Below are positions 10,585 through 22,496 of a stretch of DNA of 64,000 bases, in pieces. The DNA is from Saccharina japonica (Eukaryota > Sar > Phaeophyceae > Laminariales > Laminariaceae). The notes under the pieces were generated by a model that saw nothing but the letters and a program-made list of their open reading frames with translations, was not told where the DNA came from and did no database searches. The position numbers and the translations under genes were made by a program. The first letter of the stretch is position 1. Each line of letters opens with the position of its first letter. The stretch is taken from assembly GCA_008828725.1 (NCBI GenBank), contig MEHQ01003771.1:1-64000 (forward strand), written 5' to 3'.

Positions 10585-13261
10585 GAAGGGAAAACGGATG
10601 CAGAGAGTTTGGCTTATGTTAGTTATTTCTCCGCGAACCGATGCCCTTGGTTAGCCCCGCATCCTGGCGGGTGCTTGTCGCCTCTGCCCCACAGTCTCGA
10701 CAAATATTTGGTCGGAAAGGAGGGCGGTTCCGCGATTTCCACAAGGACACGGGCCGTGGGGGCGGCGGGGGGGACGTTTTGCCTCTCTCGGGAGTGTGGT
10801 TGCATGCAGCCCTGCTATGCATTTCGAGACGTAAGTCGGAGGGAAAGACAGTGGGCGGTGGGGGATGTCGAGGAGAGACGGATGGAAAGCGGGGGAAAAC
10901 AAAAACAAACAAAATAAAAAGGGAGAGGCGAAGGCAAGCACGAGCGAGAAGGGGGCGTACTAGTGCACAAAATGTGACGTTTTGTCGTTGAATGAGGTTG
11001 AGCTACTTTGATCCTGGCGAAGTAAGGGATGTCTTGTTCATATCACCGACTTAGGTTGTTATCACGTGATTCGAGTTTCGGAAACGCGGCATATTTCGTA
11101 GCCAACCTTGTTGCGGTAGAGGGAGTGGGTTTAGCGATAACCTATTCTGGCTGGCGTTGACCCTTAACTGAGAAACTACACGTCGTGTAGTCATGCAACG
11201 TCGTATCTTCTCAGCGAGGTCGATTGAATGATTAGCGTGCTACGAAGGGAGTGTTGACGTTTTGCGGACAGCCAGGAACAAACTACTCAATGTCGTTGGG
11301 CTGCCCCAACCAAGGAACAGCCCTATCCAGTCGGAGTACTTGGGTGTGTTGTACACTGCTGTGTTCGGTTGACACGTATAGTAGGCCATGCGATAGTACA
11401 TCGGGCTCCGTTTTCAACTTTCCACAACGTCAGTTATAGGGGGGGGTATGTGCTCTTCAACGGACGAGCTCCAGCGCTGAATGGTGTGACCCCTACCAGA
11501 GCACGCGTCGTCAAGTTGAAACCCGACAAGGGTGTATTCCTAGAAAAACCATCGGCTGCTGGCAGATAGCGCCTAGCGTGTGTACGCCTTGTTAGGCGCA
11601 GGTCAACGAGGGCAGATAATGATGAGAAGCTCTTCTCGGGGTTAGTTAAAGGTGCACACCGATGTAGGGGGGGTTGCCCTGCCATGTATGGCCGTAGTCG
11701 TATGACCATAGGAGTACGGGGTGGGGGGACGCGGGGGGGGTAAGTGCCATCCACCATGTCCACCCGGATCTGAGCTACGAAAGAGGGGCAGCTGAGGGAC
11801 TCGGTCGAAGGCACTGGTTGGTATAGAAAGGCGCGTGTTTCATATATATATATACATATGATATATATCAAGGATTAAGAAGGCCAGAGTAGTCATCAGT
11901 TGGCGCGTATATTTGTATTTTGTTTCTCAAGGTCGGGTTCTTAGGCGAGGCGCAGGGTTCCTCAGGAAAAGGAGGTCTTCGATTTATCCTTGGACGACTC
12001 TTACGTCCACGACAACGTCTCACCCCAGGCTTGCGGGGGTTGGAGTTTGAGGAAAACAAGGGCAGAAAACACGAACGTCTCTCGTTGACTTTGTCGAAGA
12101 TGGACAAAGCACTAGTAGAGACAGCTCAGTGCACAAAGAGCCCCCCAAGGCAATATCAAACCTATCAAACACCATACGGTTGTACGTGCTCTCCCCCCCC
12201 CTGCTTGTGTGGGTGTTGAGGTGGAGTATTTTTATTGGTTGGGCTTTGTTGCAGGAGTCGACATCCAATTACATGGCAGGAGGCGTTGAAGAGGCTGGGC
12301 GAGAGGGGGGGGCACGTCGTTTCCGATGGCTTCAGGCTAGATGGGTGGGAGGATATATACTATAATTTTCCGATTGCACGGGGAACGCAACCGTTCCTCT
12401 CGCTTTAAATGGCCGGAGAGGGAGGGGTGGAGAGCACCGGGGGGGGCGGCATGCCTGGGGTTTCGGGTGTTGCGGTTCTATGGGTTACAGTCGCGACATG
12501 TTGTACTGTATGTTTTATGCACGTGTTTCTTGTGTTTTCTGAAATAATGATGTGTGTCGAGGCTATTCTCTTTGGGAGAAGCGATACACAGGGTTGGCAC
12601 GAATGTGTCTATGAGGATTACTTGTGCTGACGGAAGGAACACATTCCTTATGTGGCCAAGCAAGGAAATTATTAAACATAAGATTGATCTAAAGGAAAGA
12701 GATAACACGAGTAAAATAGTGCTAGAGGAGTGCACCAAGTGGGCGTGCTTGTCACTTGAGTAATACGCGAAGATGCCAACGCTACGCGTATATTTACTCT
12801 GTACGGAATGGTTTGACGTCGACAGTACGTCCTGTAGCAACGTTCAAGGTATCGTTATTCAGCACCACACCCAGCATCGAAACTGATGGTGGTACATAGA
12901 AAATACTCTCCAGCGGCTTGAAGGAACACATACCTGGTATTCGATTGATCTTCATCCAAAAATCACGAACCCAGTTTACGTGAGCGACGTGACTGCACAT
13001 TAACATGGATACAGGTATCAAGGTCCTAAATTTCAATACGCCCCCGTCTTGGAAAGCAGAAGCTAGAGGAACGCTTATGGTGTAGAAACCTGATACTTAC
13101 CGAAACATAAAATGGAAATTGAACAACCTATTCAGTCCTGTGCGATAGAAACGGCAGTACGGATGAAGTCGTGTTACTTGAGTCATGCACATTAAAATGA
13201 AGCAACATATCTAGGCCTTCGTTAAAGAAGCGCTATTAATAGCAAAGAAAACCATTAAACA
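10585..13261. other. Intergenic sequence downstream of P450 copy A
   Basis: No supported gene. A G-rich stretch and a short S1-like fragment (about 11660-11760, minus orientation) are present; open frames overlap on both strands and lack family features. Confidence 0.4.
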
Positions 13262-13270
13262 TAAATGAAA
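13262..13270 (+). repeat. Target-site duplication, left (TAAATGAAA)
   Basis: Perfect 9-bp match to 15469-15477 on the other side of the palindromic element. Confidence 0.88.
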
Positions 13271-14165
13271 GGGCAATGGTCATTTGGGGGTATACCCCCT
13301 GGTTTTACGGCCATTTGGGGGTAGGCTCAACTTGCGCCCGCGGAAAGGGCTCCCGCGGGCCCAAACAGGCCTCAAACGCCATTCCGAAGGCCTGGCGAGA
13401 TGCCCGAAGCCCGCGCCAAGCACGCACATGTTTTTTTTTTTTTTTTCAGGCACGTCTTTGGGCCTTACAGGGCGGCGGCGCACGAGGGAGCAGACTAAGC
13501 CCCCCGTTTGACCACATCTCGGGGGGGGATAACCCCTCGTACCTACTAAATTTATCTACTCCCCCCGATTGACCACTTTTTTCACCCCGTTCGACCGAAA
13601 CCATACCCCCGTTTGACCATCTGCGACAGCCTCAAAAGCGACTACAGCAGTACGTATCCATGTCACCGCCGAACAGACCGAATAGACCACGTGGCGGAAC
13701 ATCCAGAACTCGCGAATAGTCTGGATCGTTTGCCCCCCAAAATATCGGCGGAACAACATAAAAATCAAATCTTCATACGCGACATGAAGATATCGGCTCT
13801 TCTCAGAAAATGTAGGCCCTTGTGATGGCAAAAGGAAGTGGTGTGAGAAGCAGGACACATACGGGTACGAGATGCTCGGTTGATCTCAGGGGGTCGTGGG
13901 TTGCTGGGTGTTTCGTGCTGGGTGCGTGGTGCTTCGTTGCTGGGTGCTGTGCGTCATGGATGCTCGGTGCTTGGTTTTGTCGGACGGGAGGGGTCTTTGG
14001 GACACGAACAACATCAGGCGCAACGTTCGTTCGTTAGTGTTATTGAGAGGTGCTCTCCTCCCGTCCCCCATCGTATCCATCCCCCGAGACCGCTTGCGAC
14101 GGAGCACACGATATGTTAACCTATGTTATACTACTCGTACTATACTACTTCTACTACTGCTACGG

Positions 14166-14222
<57 letters not shown>

Positions 14223-15468
14223 TTAATACTACTACTACTACTAATCGAGATTGACGAGTACCGGAGCCGCTTGCCGCCTTGGGTTCCTCTGTTTTCTGTA
14301 GCCTCTATTTTGCGGTATCTGTTAGTTTCGCCCCTCTTCCCCTTTCCCTTTCGTTCGTGTTGACCCCTCATCCTGTTTGTCCTTCCCACGGGTTGGGGGT
14401 CGAGGGACTTCCTTGCTTTTTTCGCGTCGCAACGAACCTGGTTACAAACGTACCGGTGCGTGGTACGTTTCAGCAGTGATTTGTTTGAACTACGGTAATT
14501 ACGGGTAACATAGGCAACTTATAACATTACGGGTAACCACGAAGAAACGGCAGCTACGATTACTCGTAACAAACTCCGTAGCAGTAGTAGAAGTAGTATA
14601 GTACGAGTAGTATAACATAGGTAAACATCGTGTGCTCCGTCGCAAGCGGTCTCGGGGGATGGATACGATGGGGGACGGGAGGAGAGCACCTCTCAATAAC
14701 ACTAACGAACGAACGTTGCGCCTGATGTTGTTCGTGTCCCAAAGACCCGTCCCGTCCGACAAAACCAAGCACCGAGCATCCATGACGCACAGCACCCAGC
14801 AACGAAGCACCACGCACCCAGCATGAAACACCCCGCAACCCACGACCCCCTGAGATCAACCGAGCATCTAGTACCCGTATGTGTCCTGCTTCTCACACCA
14901 CTTCCTTTTGCCATCACAATGGCCTACATGTTCTGAGAAGAGCCGATATCTTCATGTCGCGTATGAAGATTTGATTTTTATGTTGTTCCGCCGATATTTT
15001 GGGGGGCAAACGATCCAGACTATTCGCGAGTTCTGGATGTTCCGCCACGTGGTCTATTCGGTCTGTTCGGCGGTGACATGGATACGTACTGCTGTAGTCG
15101 CTTTTGAGGCTGTCGCAGATGGTCAAACGGGGGTATGGTTTCGGTCGAACGGGGTGAAAAAAGTGGTCAATCGGGGGGAGTAGATAAATTTAGTAGGTAC
15201 GAGGGGTTATCCCCCCCCGAGATGTGGTCAAACGGGGGGCTTAGTCTGCTCCCTCGTGCGCCGCCGCCCTGTAAGGCCCAAAGACGTGCCTGAAAAAAAA
15301 AAAAAAAAAATGTGCGTGCTTGGCGCGGGCTTCGGGCATCTCGCCAGGCCTTCGGAATGGCGTTTGAGGCCTGTTTGGGCCCGCGGGAGCCCTTTCCGCG
15401 GGCGCAAGTTGACCCTACCCCCAAATGGCCGTAAAACCAGGGGGTATACCCCCAAATGACCATTGCCC
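13271..15468. mobile_element. Palindromic Mutator-like (MULE/foldback) transposon, 2198 bp
   Basis: Two near-identical arms in inverted orientation (13271-14165 and 14576-15468, about 894 bp each) flank a 410-bp centre with a (CTA)n microsatellite. Outer ends read GGGCAATGGTCATTTGGGGG inward from both sides. The element is bounded by the 9-bp direct repeat TAAATGAAA (13262-13270 and 15469-15477). A 9-bp target duplication and long inverted repeats are typical of Mutator-like elements. No transposase frame is present, so it is non-autonomous. High arm identity implies recent insertion or arm-to-arm conversion. Confidence 0.88.
14167..14240 (+). repeat. (CTA)n microsatellite
   Basis: About 25 near-uninterrupted CTA triplets in the loop of the palindromic transposon. 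Confidence 0.9.
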
Positions 15469-15477
15469 TAAATGAAA
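15469..15477 (+). repeat. Target-site duplication, right (TAAATGAAA)
   Basis: Perfect 9-bp match to 13262-13270. Confidence 0.88.
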
Positions 15478-17806
15478 CAACGTATAGAAACCCATGTATG
15501 AGATCGGTCACACCATGGGTGTATTTCTTCACACAAGGGCTTATCGCTGTTGGTTGTGCATGACCAACGAGTCACAACCTACGAAATGAAATAATATAAG
15601 TATACGAATCACATGCTGAACTTTCAACATGCCTTTCAGTCTAGGGGTACAATAAAAGAGCTACGAAAATGATACGTTACACTTGCAGAGACATAGTGTT
15701 GAAGCTATTAGGGCGAGAACACCTACACCTCTGACCAATGTTCATCGCCACTGCTGTTGCCTGCGGCAGCAGTAGTTAGCACCAGCACTGTTGTTGTTGC
15801 AACGGAGGGCAGTAGGTAGCTGTAGACGAGGGACGTAGAACTACTACCTACTACTGATGTAAACGGGGAGCAGCAGACACCATACGTAACCAAGTACCAC
15901 TCGGTAGCTTCAGGATCGCGACGAGTCAAGAAGCAGGTTTACTCGAGCTACGACCGGCCAGAACTGGGATCGACTGACCGCTATTCGTCGGCCAACGTAG
16001 GTAGCAATGGCCGTGTTGCAGTAGCCGAGCACAACAGTGCCATCGGTGATGTTATAGGTAACCATAGAAAAAAACGGCATGTTACGTTACGGTTCGACTA
16101 AGATGCCGTGAAACTTTGACCAGTTCTTTGAGGACCCCGACGAGTTGCATTTCTTTTTGTTGCCCAACCTCCCCCTTCTCCTGCTTATCGCAGGCCTGGG
16201 CATTGCAAGCACGCAAGCATGCACTGCAAGCATGCCAAAAGTAATTTACGGCAATAAATAGCAGGAGTAACTGCGACTCCCTCTCGCTCTCTCACCTGTC
16301 GGTCAAGAACGGTTTCAGGCTGTGACGTGAACCAATGTTTGGTGCTGGCGTGATCGGCCATGGCGATACATGCCAGACCGGGGTGCATATTGTAGATGGG
16401 AGCTCCACCCTTCACGTCCTTGCACTTCTTGAAGTAAAGCCCTTGCGTCTTCACGAACTCCCCAGCCTCGGCGAGGGGCTCCATATCAGTGATGCGTATT
16501 TCCTCACCCGGAACACAAACATTTCCATGAAACAGCCTTTTTCAGCCTTTCCAACTTTCTTCCCCCTATTTTCTCTCATTCCAGGAACAAAAGGCGTAAT
16601 TTTGGGGGGCGGGACGCAGTTTATCATCCCCGGGTGGCCAATGCACTACATGAAGCACACGCATAATATTCCGTCAGGCCTTCGGACAGTCATGTTCGAT
16701 CATTTCCACACTCTACCTGCACCAGGTACACAGTAGTAGTAGAGTATCACTTGCGCACAATGCAAGTACTTGCGTAAATGTTCACCGGTTTCAGTTGTTT
16801 TTTCACTTGTTGATGTCCTCGTTGATTTCGTCCCTGCAGCCATTTGATACTGGAAGAATAGGACTACTGCCGTAGCGCTGATAGCGGTCTCTCATGAACG
16901 AATATATACTTATGTCGCGAGGTAAATTAGCAACACAAAGCGCAAAGCAGGGAGTGAGCAGTTACAGCGGTGCGCTGGTTTGTGCGCGTGTAGCGATCGC
17001 GACCTTATCCGCGACTCGACACTGTAAACATGGACGCTGGACGCCTCAACGAAATCCCAGCGTCCCAGCTGCATCTCTGCACCGAGTTCGCTTTTCCATT
17101 CAAATATGTTAGCTCATATATATATGGTTATATATTAAACAATATAATAGTACATCCCTGCCATGATTCCATCCAATTCTTCTGTATGATATATGTGTGA
17201 TATAGCAGGGGGTTGTGGGCGCCTAATTAGCCCAGCTGCATAGCTTAGCAGCGCGTTGAAATATAAAACGGGGGTTTCCATTATATATGGAGGCGTTATT
17301 TGCCCGGGGATAGGGACTATAAATAATTTCTTATGAAAAAATATTACCTCGAGCCCTATTACTTTCGGGTAATTACCGCTACCAGGAATTACGCATCCCT
17401 GCTTCATAGAGGGGTTGCCCTGAGGCTCGAGGATGGGCCCTGTGGTGGAGGGGACGGCCACATATTTCTCCGTGGAAAACCCACGCGAGGGTAAATCAGC
17501 TGATGAAGGGGCAGAGAAGCTGAGGGAGAGGGGCAGAGAAGAAAATAAACAGGACGAAAATGAATAAGAAGGAGGAGGAGGGGGGCCAGAAGAATATGTG
17601 GTCGACGGAACGAACACGCTGCTGCTGCTGTGAGCTGATAGCGGTGCTGTGGGAGCTAGGAAGCCTGCTGTGGGGCTTTACAGCTGTGGGCCTTTGCGGT
17701 GTCGACGTGACAGAATTAAGGTTGGTGGGGTGGGGCCGAGTTTTTTTCTCGCCACTTGTTTTTCTTATTTTTACGAGCTGGTCCCAGGAAGAAACATAAG
17801 ATTCCA
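15478..17806. other. Intergenic sequence around orphan exon D
   Basis: Apart from the P450-like exon at 16296-16484 no gene is supported. Flanking sequence shows no further P450 exons on either strand. Confidence 0.4.
16296..16484 (-). pseudogene. P450 copy D: orphan exon-1-like fragment
   Basis: On the minus strand a 63-codon open segment from ATG at 16484 reads MEPLAEAGEFVKTQGLYFKK through GGAPIYNMHPGLACIAMADH to ETVLDRQ|GTGAGA. It aligns with the P450 part of copy B exon 1 and has the same end (VLDRQ) and phase-0 donor. The homologous frame continues upstream to about 16520 (VPGEEIRITD), so the true 5' edge is uncertain. No leader peptide is seen. No matching exon 2 was found on the minus strand between here and position 1. 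It points away from copy B, head to head and 5.6 kb apart. Best reading: a truncated copy. A live gene with very diverged downstream exons is less likely. Confidence 0.65.
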
Positions 17807-18100
17807 TCTTCGCAACTTTGCACGCTGGTTTTTGAGAGTTTGAAAAAGAAAATTGGCAGAGGTGTTCTTCACAACATTACGAAGGGCTCCAAAACTGGCC
17901 TTTTTTATTTTCGTGTTTTTTACCTCTGTACGTAGTTTTTTTTCAATTTTCGCGGATTTTTCAGCAACTTTGACCCTAAATAACTCATGATTTATTTATT
18001 TGTTCAAAAAAGGCCAGTTTTGGAGCCCTTCGTAATGTTGTGAAGAACAACCTCGCCAAGTTTTGTTCCGCAACTCTTAAAAACCAGGGTGCAAAAGTGA
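17807..18100. mobile_element. Small foldback element
   Basis: Inverted arms at about 17807-17906 and 18006-18100, including a perfect stretch (CTTCACAACATTACGAAGGG and beyond) of more than 40 bp, separated by about 100 bp. No frame or target duplication was resolved. Confidence 0.75.
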
Positions 18101-19111
18101 TTTCCGCGAAGTGTATTTTTTCCCCTAAGGTTTCAAATTTGCTTAATACATTATCCTAGTAATTTAGCAGGCGCTTCTTACCACAGCCTGATAGGCTCGC
18201 AGGAAGCAAAAACGTGACATGGACGTCTTCCCCTTGTTGATGCGATCCTGTCAAGATTTCTAAAGTCGAATTAGTCGGCGTATTGACCGATATATGGCCT
18301 GAATACTATTATATTGGTTTTACTATAGGATTACTGCAGGAAAGCTATCCCCTATGGAATAACGCCTCCCTAAGGAATACCAATATGGCCATATCTCGCG
18401 AACTACAACTCCTAAGCCAAAAATCTCTTCACCGATGTGTTCCCCTTGGTGATGCCGTCATGTCGATATATATAGTGTTGGAAAAAGTAATGTATTCCGT
18501 TTTTTATTTCCCGAAGAAGCTATCTTATGTTTCTCTCTGGAACCAGCTCGTATGGTGTTATTTACATCCATCCATGGGTACACCAGACACACGTTTCTTA
18601 ACAACCCGCTACTACTGCTGTACATCCATTTGCGGGACTCCCACAGTGAGGGTGTACTAGTACAAAAGTTTAAAGAAAAACACACACATGTTTCTTAATT
18701 CTGCCCAGAAATTCCGCCGCACTGGGTTGTTCTTCTCGTTTTGACCTTCGGGAAGTAGTACAGAACGTTTTCTCTGGTTCAAAATCACCTCTGGTTGATC
18801 TTTATATTTTTGGCGCCTCATCTGCGATCTTTCGGCGAGCCGAAGTGATGGGTATCCAGAAATAACGGTTATATGTGAAGAACACACACCGAATGTTCTA
18901 TGAACATACGTCATTGTATGAACTTACGTACCCGGATTAGATTACACACAATGTTCGACACTGGATATTATTTTGTAGGTAGGTGGTGTTGTCAATATTA
19001 GTATCATAATTATTCCATTTATTTGCCATCTGACATTTTTTTTAAATGTTTTTTTTTGCCATCCCATTTATATCTTCGCACTTCTTCTGTCTTTCTCCCT
19101 CCCTAAGAATA

Positions 19112-19395
19112 GTCGTAACTCAGATCCGGGGTCACAAAGTAGGCTCCTCTCCCTCCCCACTACCCACTACGGTTCTTCCCTTGATTTTTATACCGCAGAG
19201 GGTTCAGCCTTCCCAACGCTCGTCGATTTCTATCCAATGTTGCCAACTCACGCTCTGTCGCCTTCCGCTAGTCAAGATTTTATTTTTGCGGGAAAAACCC
19301 CTACGAGCATGCACTCGGGGTGTCTCGTACTCACGATCTTGACTTAACAGGCTTCGTGGTTACCTGCTAGCCCACCGGGGCGACCGGCTTGTGAA
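19112..19395 (-). repeat. Possible tRNA-derived SINE
   Basis: On the minus strand the head CCGGTGGGCTAGCAGGTAAC resembles a pol III A box (TGGGCTAGCAGG), followed about 40 nt on by a weak B-box-like GAGTACGAGAC. The far end carries GTGACCCCGGATCTGAGTTA, which recurs at about 26010-26030 and, diverged, near 56830 and 57440. A tRNA cloverleaf could not be drawn. Confidence 0.35.
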
Positions 19396-19732
19396 GATCA
19401 TATTTCAATCTGTTTTCTTTCGGGAATGTTATGAGCGATCACCGTTGAAGCTCATGCTGCACATATTGTCGGATGGTAAAGACGAAAGTAAAATAAGAAT
19501 AGGATACAGATATCTATGACCTCGACGAATGGTGCAACCGACGCAGGGCATATTCATGCGACAGTTGGGCCGAGAGCCTGGCATTCACATTTCATATATA
19601 GACATACGAGTAGACATATACTTACTTTTTGCTTTTTCCTAAAATGGCCGGGTTGACCCGTCCCGGCCTCTCAGGCCTCTCGTACTTTGACGCCGCCTCC
19701 TTACCGCTTCCTTCCATTACTTGCTAATACCT

Positions 19733-20250
19733 ACACTAATATCAAGTGAAAGTATCCACACTAACTACAAGATACATATTTTCCGCACTAATTTCAAGAC
19801 ATATTTTACGACACTAAAAGCAAGTGTTTTGTTTTTAAGAGTCCAACAAAAGTGATAAAGTGGATCCCCAGAACTGCAGTCAGAGTCGAAAACGACCCAA
19901 AACTGGCCGAGTTACCGCAATTTCAAGATAAAAAGCTCCGAAAAACAAAGATCGGGGAAGAATGGTGTTTTTTTTGTTTCGGTCCGATACAAGGGCTCCG
20001 CGTGGGTGCCGGCTTAGCTAGTCCCCACACTAAAATCAAGTAAACATATCCACACTAATTGCAACATAAACAATCCACACTAATTTCAATATTTTTTCCA
20101 CACTTAAATCAAGTTGTTTTCAAAGAGTCCAAAAAAGTAAAAAAATGGATCTCCAGAACTTCGGTCAGAATCAAAAACGACTCAAAACTGGGCGAGTTAG
20201 CGGTTCTTACACTAATTTCAAGATAAAAGCTCCGAAAAACAAGAACCCGG
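19733..20250 (+). repeat. Two diverged direct repeats of about 225 bp
   Basis: 19733-19957 and 20027-20250 share the same order of blocks: ACACTAA-TCAAG motifs, AAGAGTCCAA, GGATC-CCAGAACT and AGCTCCGAAAAACAA. They are rich in a repeated CACACTAATTTCAAG-like phrase. Origin unknown. Confidence 0.7.
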
Positions 20251-20749
20251 AAACACATGTATGTGTGTGTCTGTGTGTGTTTTGTTTTGTCGAAAACAAA
20301 TGCTCCGCGGGGGTGCCGGCATAAATGCTACCAGCGCTCTGCATCGATGCCGGCATTTATGTTTTGTCCGCTATAATACCGGCCTCGCTCTGGCATATAG
20401 TTCCGCGTATACTGCTGTGCTACTGTAGCACATGTTGGATGTGTGTGTGGGTGTGTGGGTGGGTGTTTTTTCTTGTCGGTGCTGTTGCTGAAGTTATCGA
20501 TCTGTTGTTGTTGTTTAGTTGTTGTTGTACTTACCACATATAGTCACGAAACAGGCACACATCACACCCACAGCAGGCAGCACAGCGCCGTGCTGTGAGC
20601 CGTTTTGCTGTGCTTTCTCTTTCGAACACACAGCTTTGTAGTCCTGGAGCATGGAGCTCTTGACATTTACAAGTCGCCTGTTTCCTCCTTCATTTATAGG
20701 TGCCACCTCTGACTTTCTTTCACATTATGTCGTGTCCTTGATGAGCGAG

Positions 20750-20777
20750 CGTAGCAGGCGGAACCGCCCGCTACGCG
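20750..20777. repeat. Short GC-rich hairpin
   Basis: GCGTAGC-AGGCGGAACCGCCC-GCTACGC forms a stem of 12 pairs with one mismatch and an AA loop. No function is implied by the context. Confidence 0.5.
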
Positions 20778-22070
20778 AAGCGCCTTGTACTTGCTAATAG
20801 TAAGACCAGGTATCTCTTTCAGGGAATATCTATCCCTGGCCTCGCAGAGCTCCCACTTCGACACCGCCTGCTTTCACTCGTACTAGATAAGCGTTGATTT
20901 ACCTCTTTGTCCCCTATATTCTTTAGTTGGCGAGAGGCTCCTTTCTCTTTCAGTTCTTGGTTCGTGCGTGTGTCTAGAGAGCACGGCAGTGCGGGCGAGC
21001 CCGGCCCCATCGCGGGTATGGAAGGGCGCTGGCCAGCAGAGGGGGAGCGCGGTCGCCTTTTTCGTGTCTAGGCGCGGCGTGTCCACCGAGACCAAAGGGA
21101 AGCATGAAGGGGCTTTGTCTGTGTTGCTGCTGCTGTATCAATCCAGTTTGCCCGCATTTATAAGGGTCGCCCCTTTGCGTAAACGGATATTCAAGCGGTG
21201 CTTATTTATCGGAACAAATATTATTTACAGAGAGACACCCAGGCGGTTTGAACACCATCATGATGGAGCGGGCGAACCAAGGCCACGGTGAGCACCGGGC
21301 TTCACGCGAGGCGGGCCACGGGGCTCACTGAGGCAGAGAGGCACTAGAGCTCGACCCGGACCGAATCGATGGCGAGGTGGTTGCGGAGGGGCGGGGAGCG
21401 TTGAGGCTGACAGAACGCGAAAGAGCTCTCCATTTTGTTTTGTTTTAAGCGGCGCAATCATCACAGACCCGACGGCTCGACGGGAGTTTGATTTTGTTCT
21501 CACAGTTGACGTATTTTAAACATTATATAAAATTGAAATTATTGTGTCACATGATTTCCATTTTTTGCAGACTTTTGTTTTTGTTTTCGTTTCTCACTCG
21601 TGCCGTTTTGTTGGAGTACGAGTACGAGCACTTGTACGTATAAATGTGTACGTCTTTCTCAGTTTTGTGGATTTTCTGTTTTTCGTATTTCACAACTTGT
21701 TGACGACCGTGCTGTGCTGGTGGTGCTATTTTTCTTTCATACATAAAAAGCACAATAGACATTCAAGTGATATAGGAAAATTTAATAGACAATCCATAGG
21801 AGGAACTGAGGACCACAAGGGGATGCGAACGGGGGCTCGTAACGAAACGGGGGTTGAGAGCAGGAAATAGCAAGTATTTATCCAATACAATCAATCGACC
21901 GAAACTACGCACCGCACCGTATGAGGTCATAGAAAGCAGAGACGCAACAATGCCGCCATAATAATATCATACGTGCATAAAACCACCAACCACCACGCTA
22001 CCTCGCACCACAACCTAACACAACGGCAACCTGGCTGACTTACCTCCTGGGCCACATCATCAACATTGTC
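20778..22070. other. Region upstream of P450 copy B
   Basis: Should contain the promoter and 5' UTR of copy B. No convincing TATA box, initiator or upstream ORF was identified, and no other gene is supported. Confidence 0.4.
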
Positions 22071-22496
22071 ATGCTGGTCAAAACCCTTTCCTCCTCTGCT
22101 CCGATGGCATCAGCACTGAACCGCGCCTCCGGACTTCGAGTGCCCTTACCCGCATCAGCGGTACTAGCCACTTCGTTTCTCACCCGCACTTTCGCCTCCA
22201 CGGTTTGCCCAGCGGCCCAAGCAGAACGCGGTTCGACGGATACAAAGATGGCCCAAGGCTCGACCGGAGAAATCCTCGAACCCCCGGGCAAGCACTACCC
22301 ATGGTACTCTATGACGCCGCTCACCGAGGCCGGTGAGTGGGCTTCCACTCCCGGTGCGTTCTACAAGAAGCACAAAGAGGCCAACGACGGTGCTCCCATC
22401 TTCAAGGCGCACCCCGGGATTCGCATGATCGCCATCACCGATCACGCAAGCGGGAAATGGTTTTTCGAACAGCCCGACACCGTGCTGGATCGACAG
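22071..22496 (+). CDS. P450 copy B exon 1 (residues 1-142, N-terminal leader plus start of P450 fold)
   Basis: The frame opens at ATG 22071 and ends in phase 0 at a good donor (CAG|GTGAGT). The first ~58 residues are rich in Ser, Ala, Thr and Arg with almost no acidic residues, like an organelle-targeting presequence; RTFAS around residues 39-43 looks mitochondrial, but a plastid leader is not excluded. No plastid ASAFAP-type motif is obvious. In-frame ATGs at residues 12 and 60 are alternative starts. The P450 part (EPPGKHYPWYS to DTVLDRQ) matches the orphan exon of copy D. No TATA box or other promoter element is convincing in the 200 bases upstream. Confidence 0.8.

Noticed and set aside
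19330..19395. tRNA gene
   Set aside because: A- and B-box-like words are present but acceptor, anticodon and T stems do not pair; kept only as a possible SINE.
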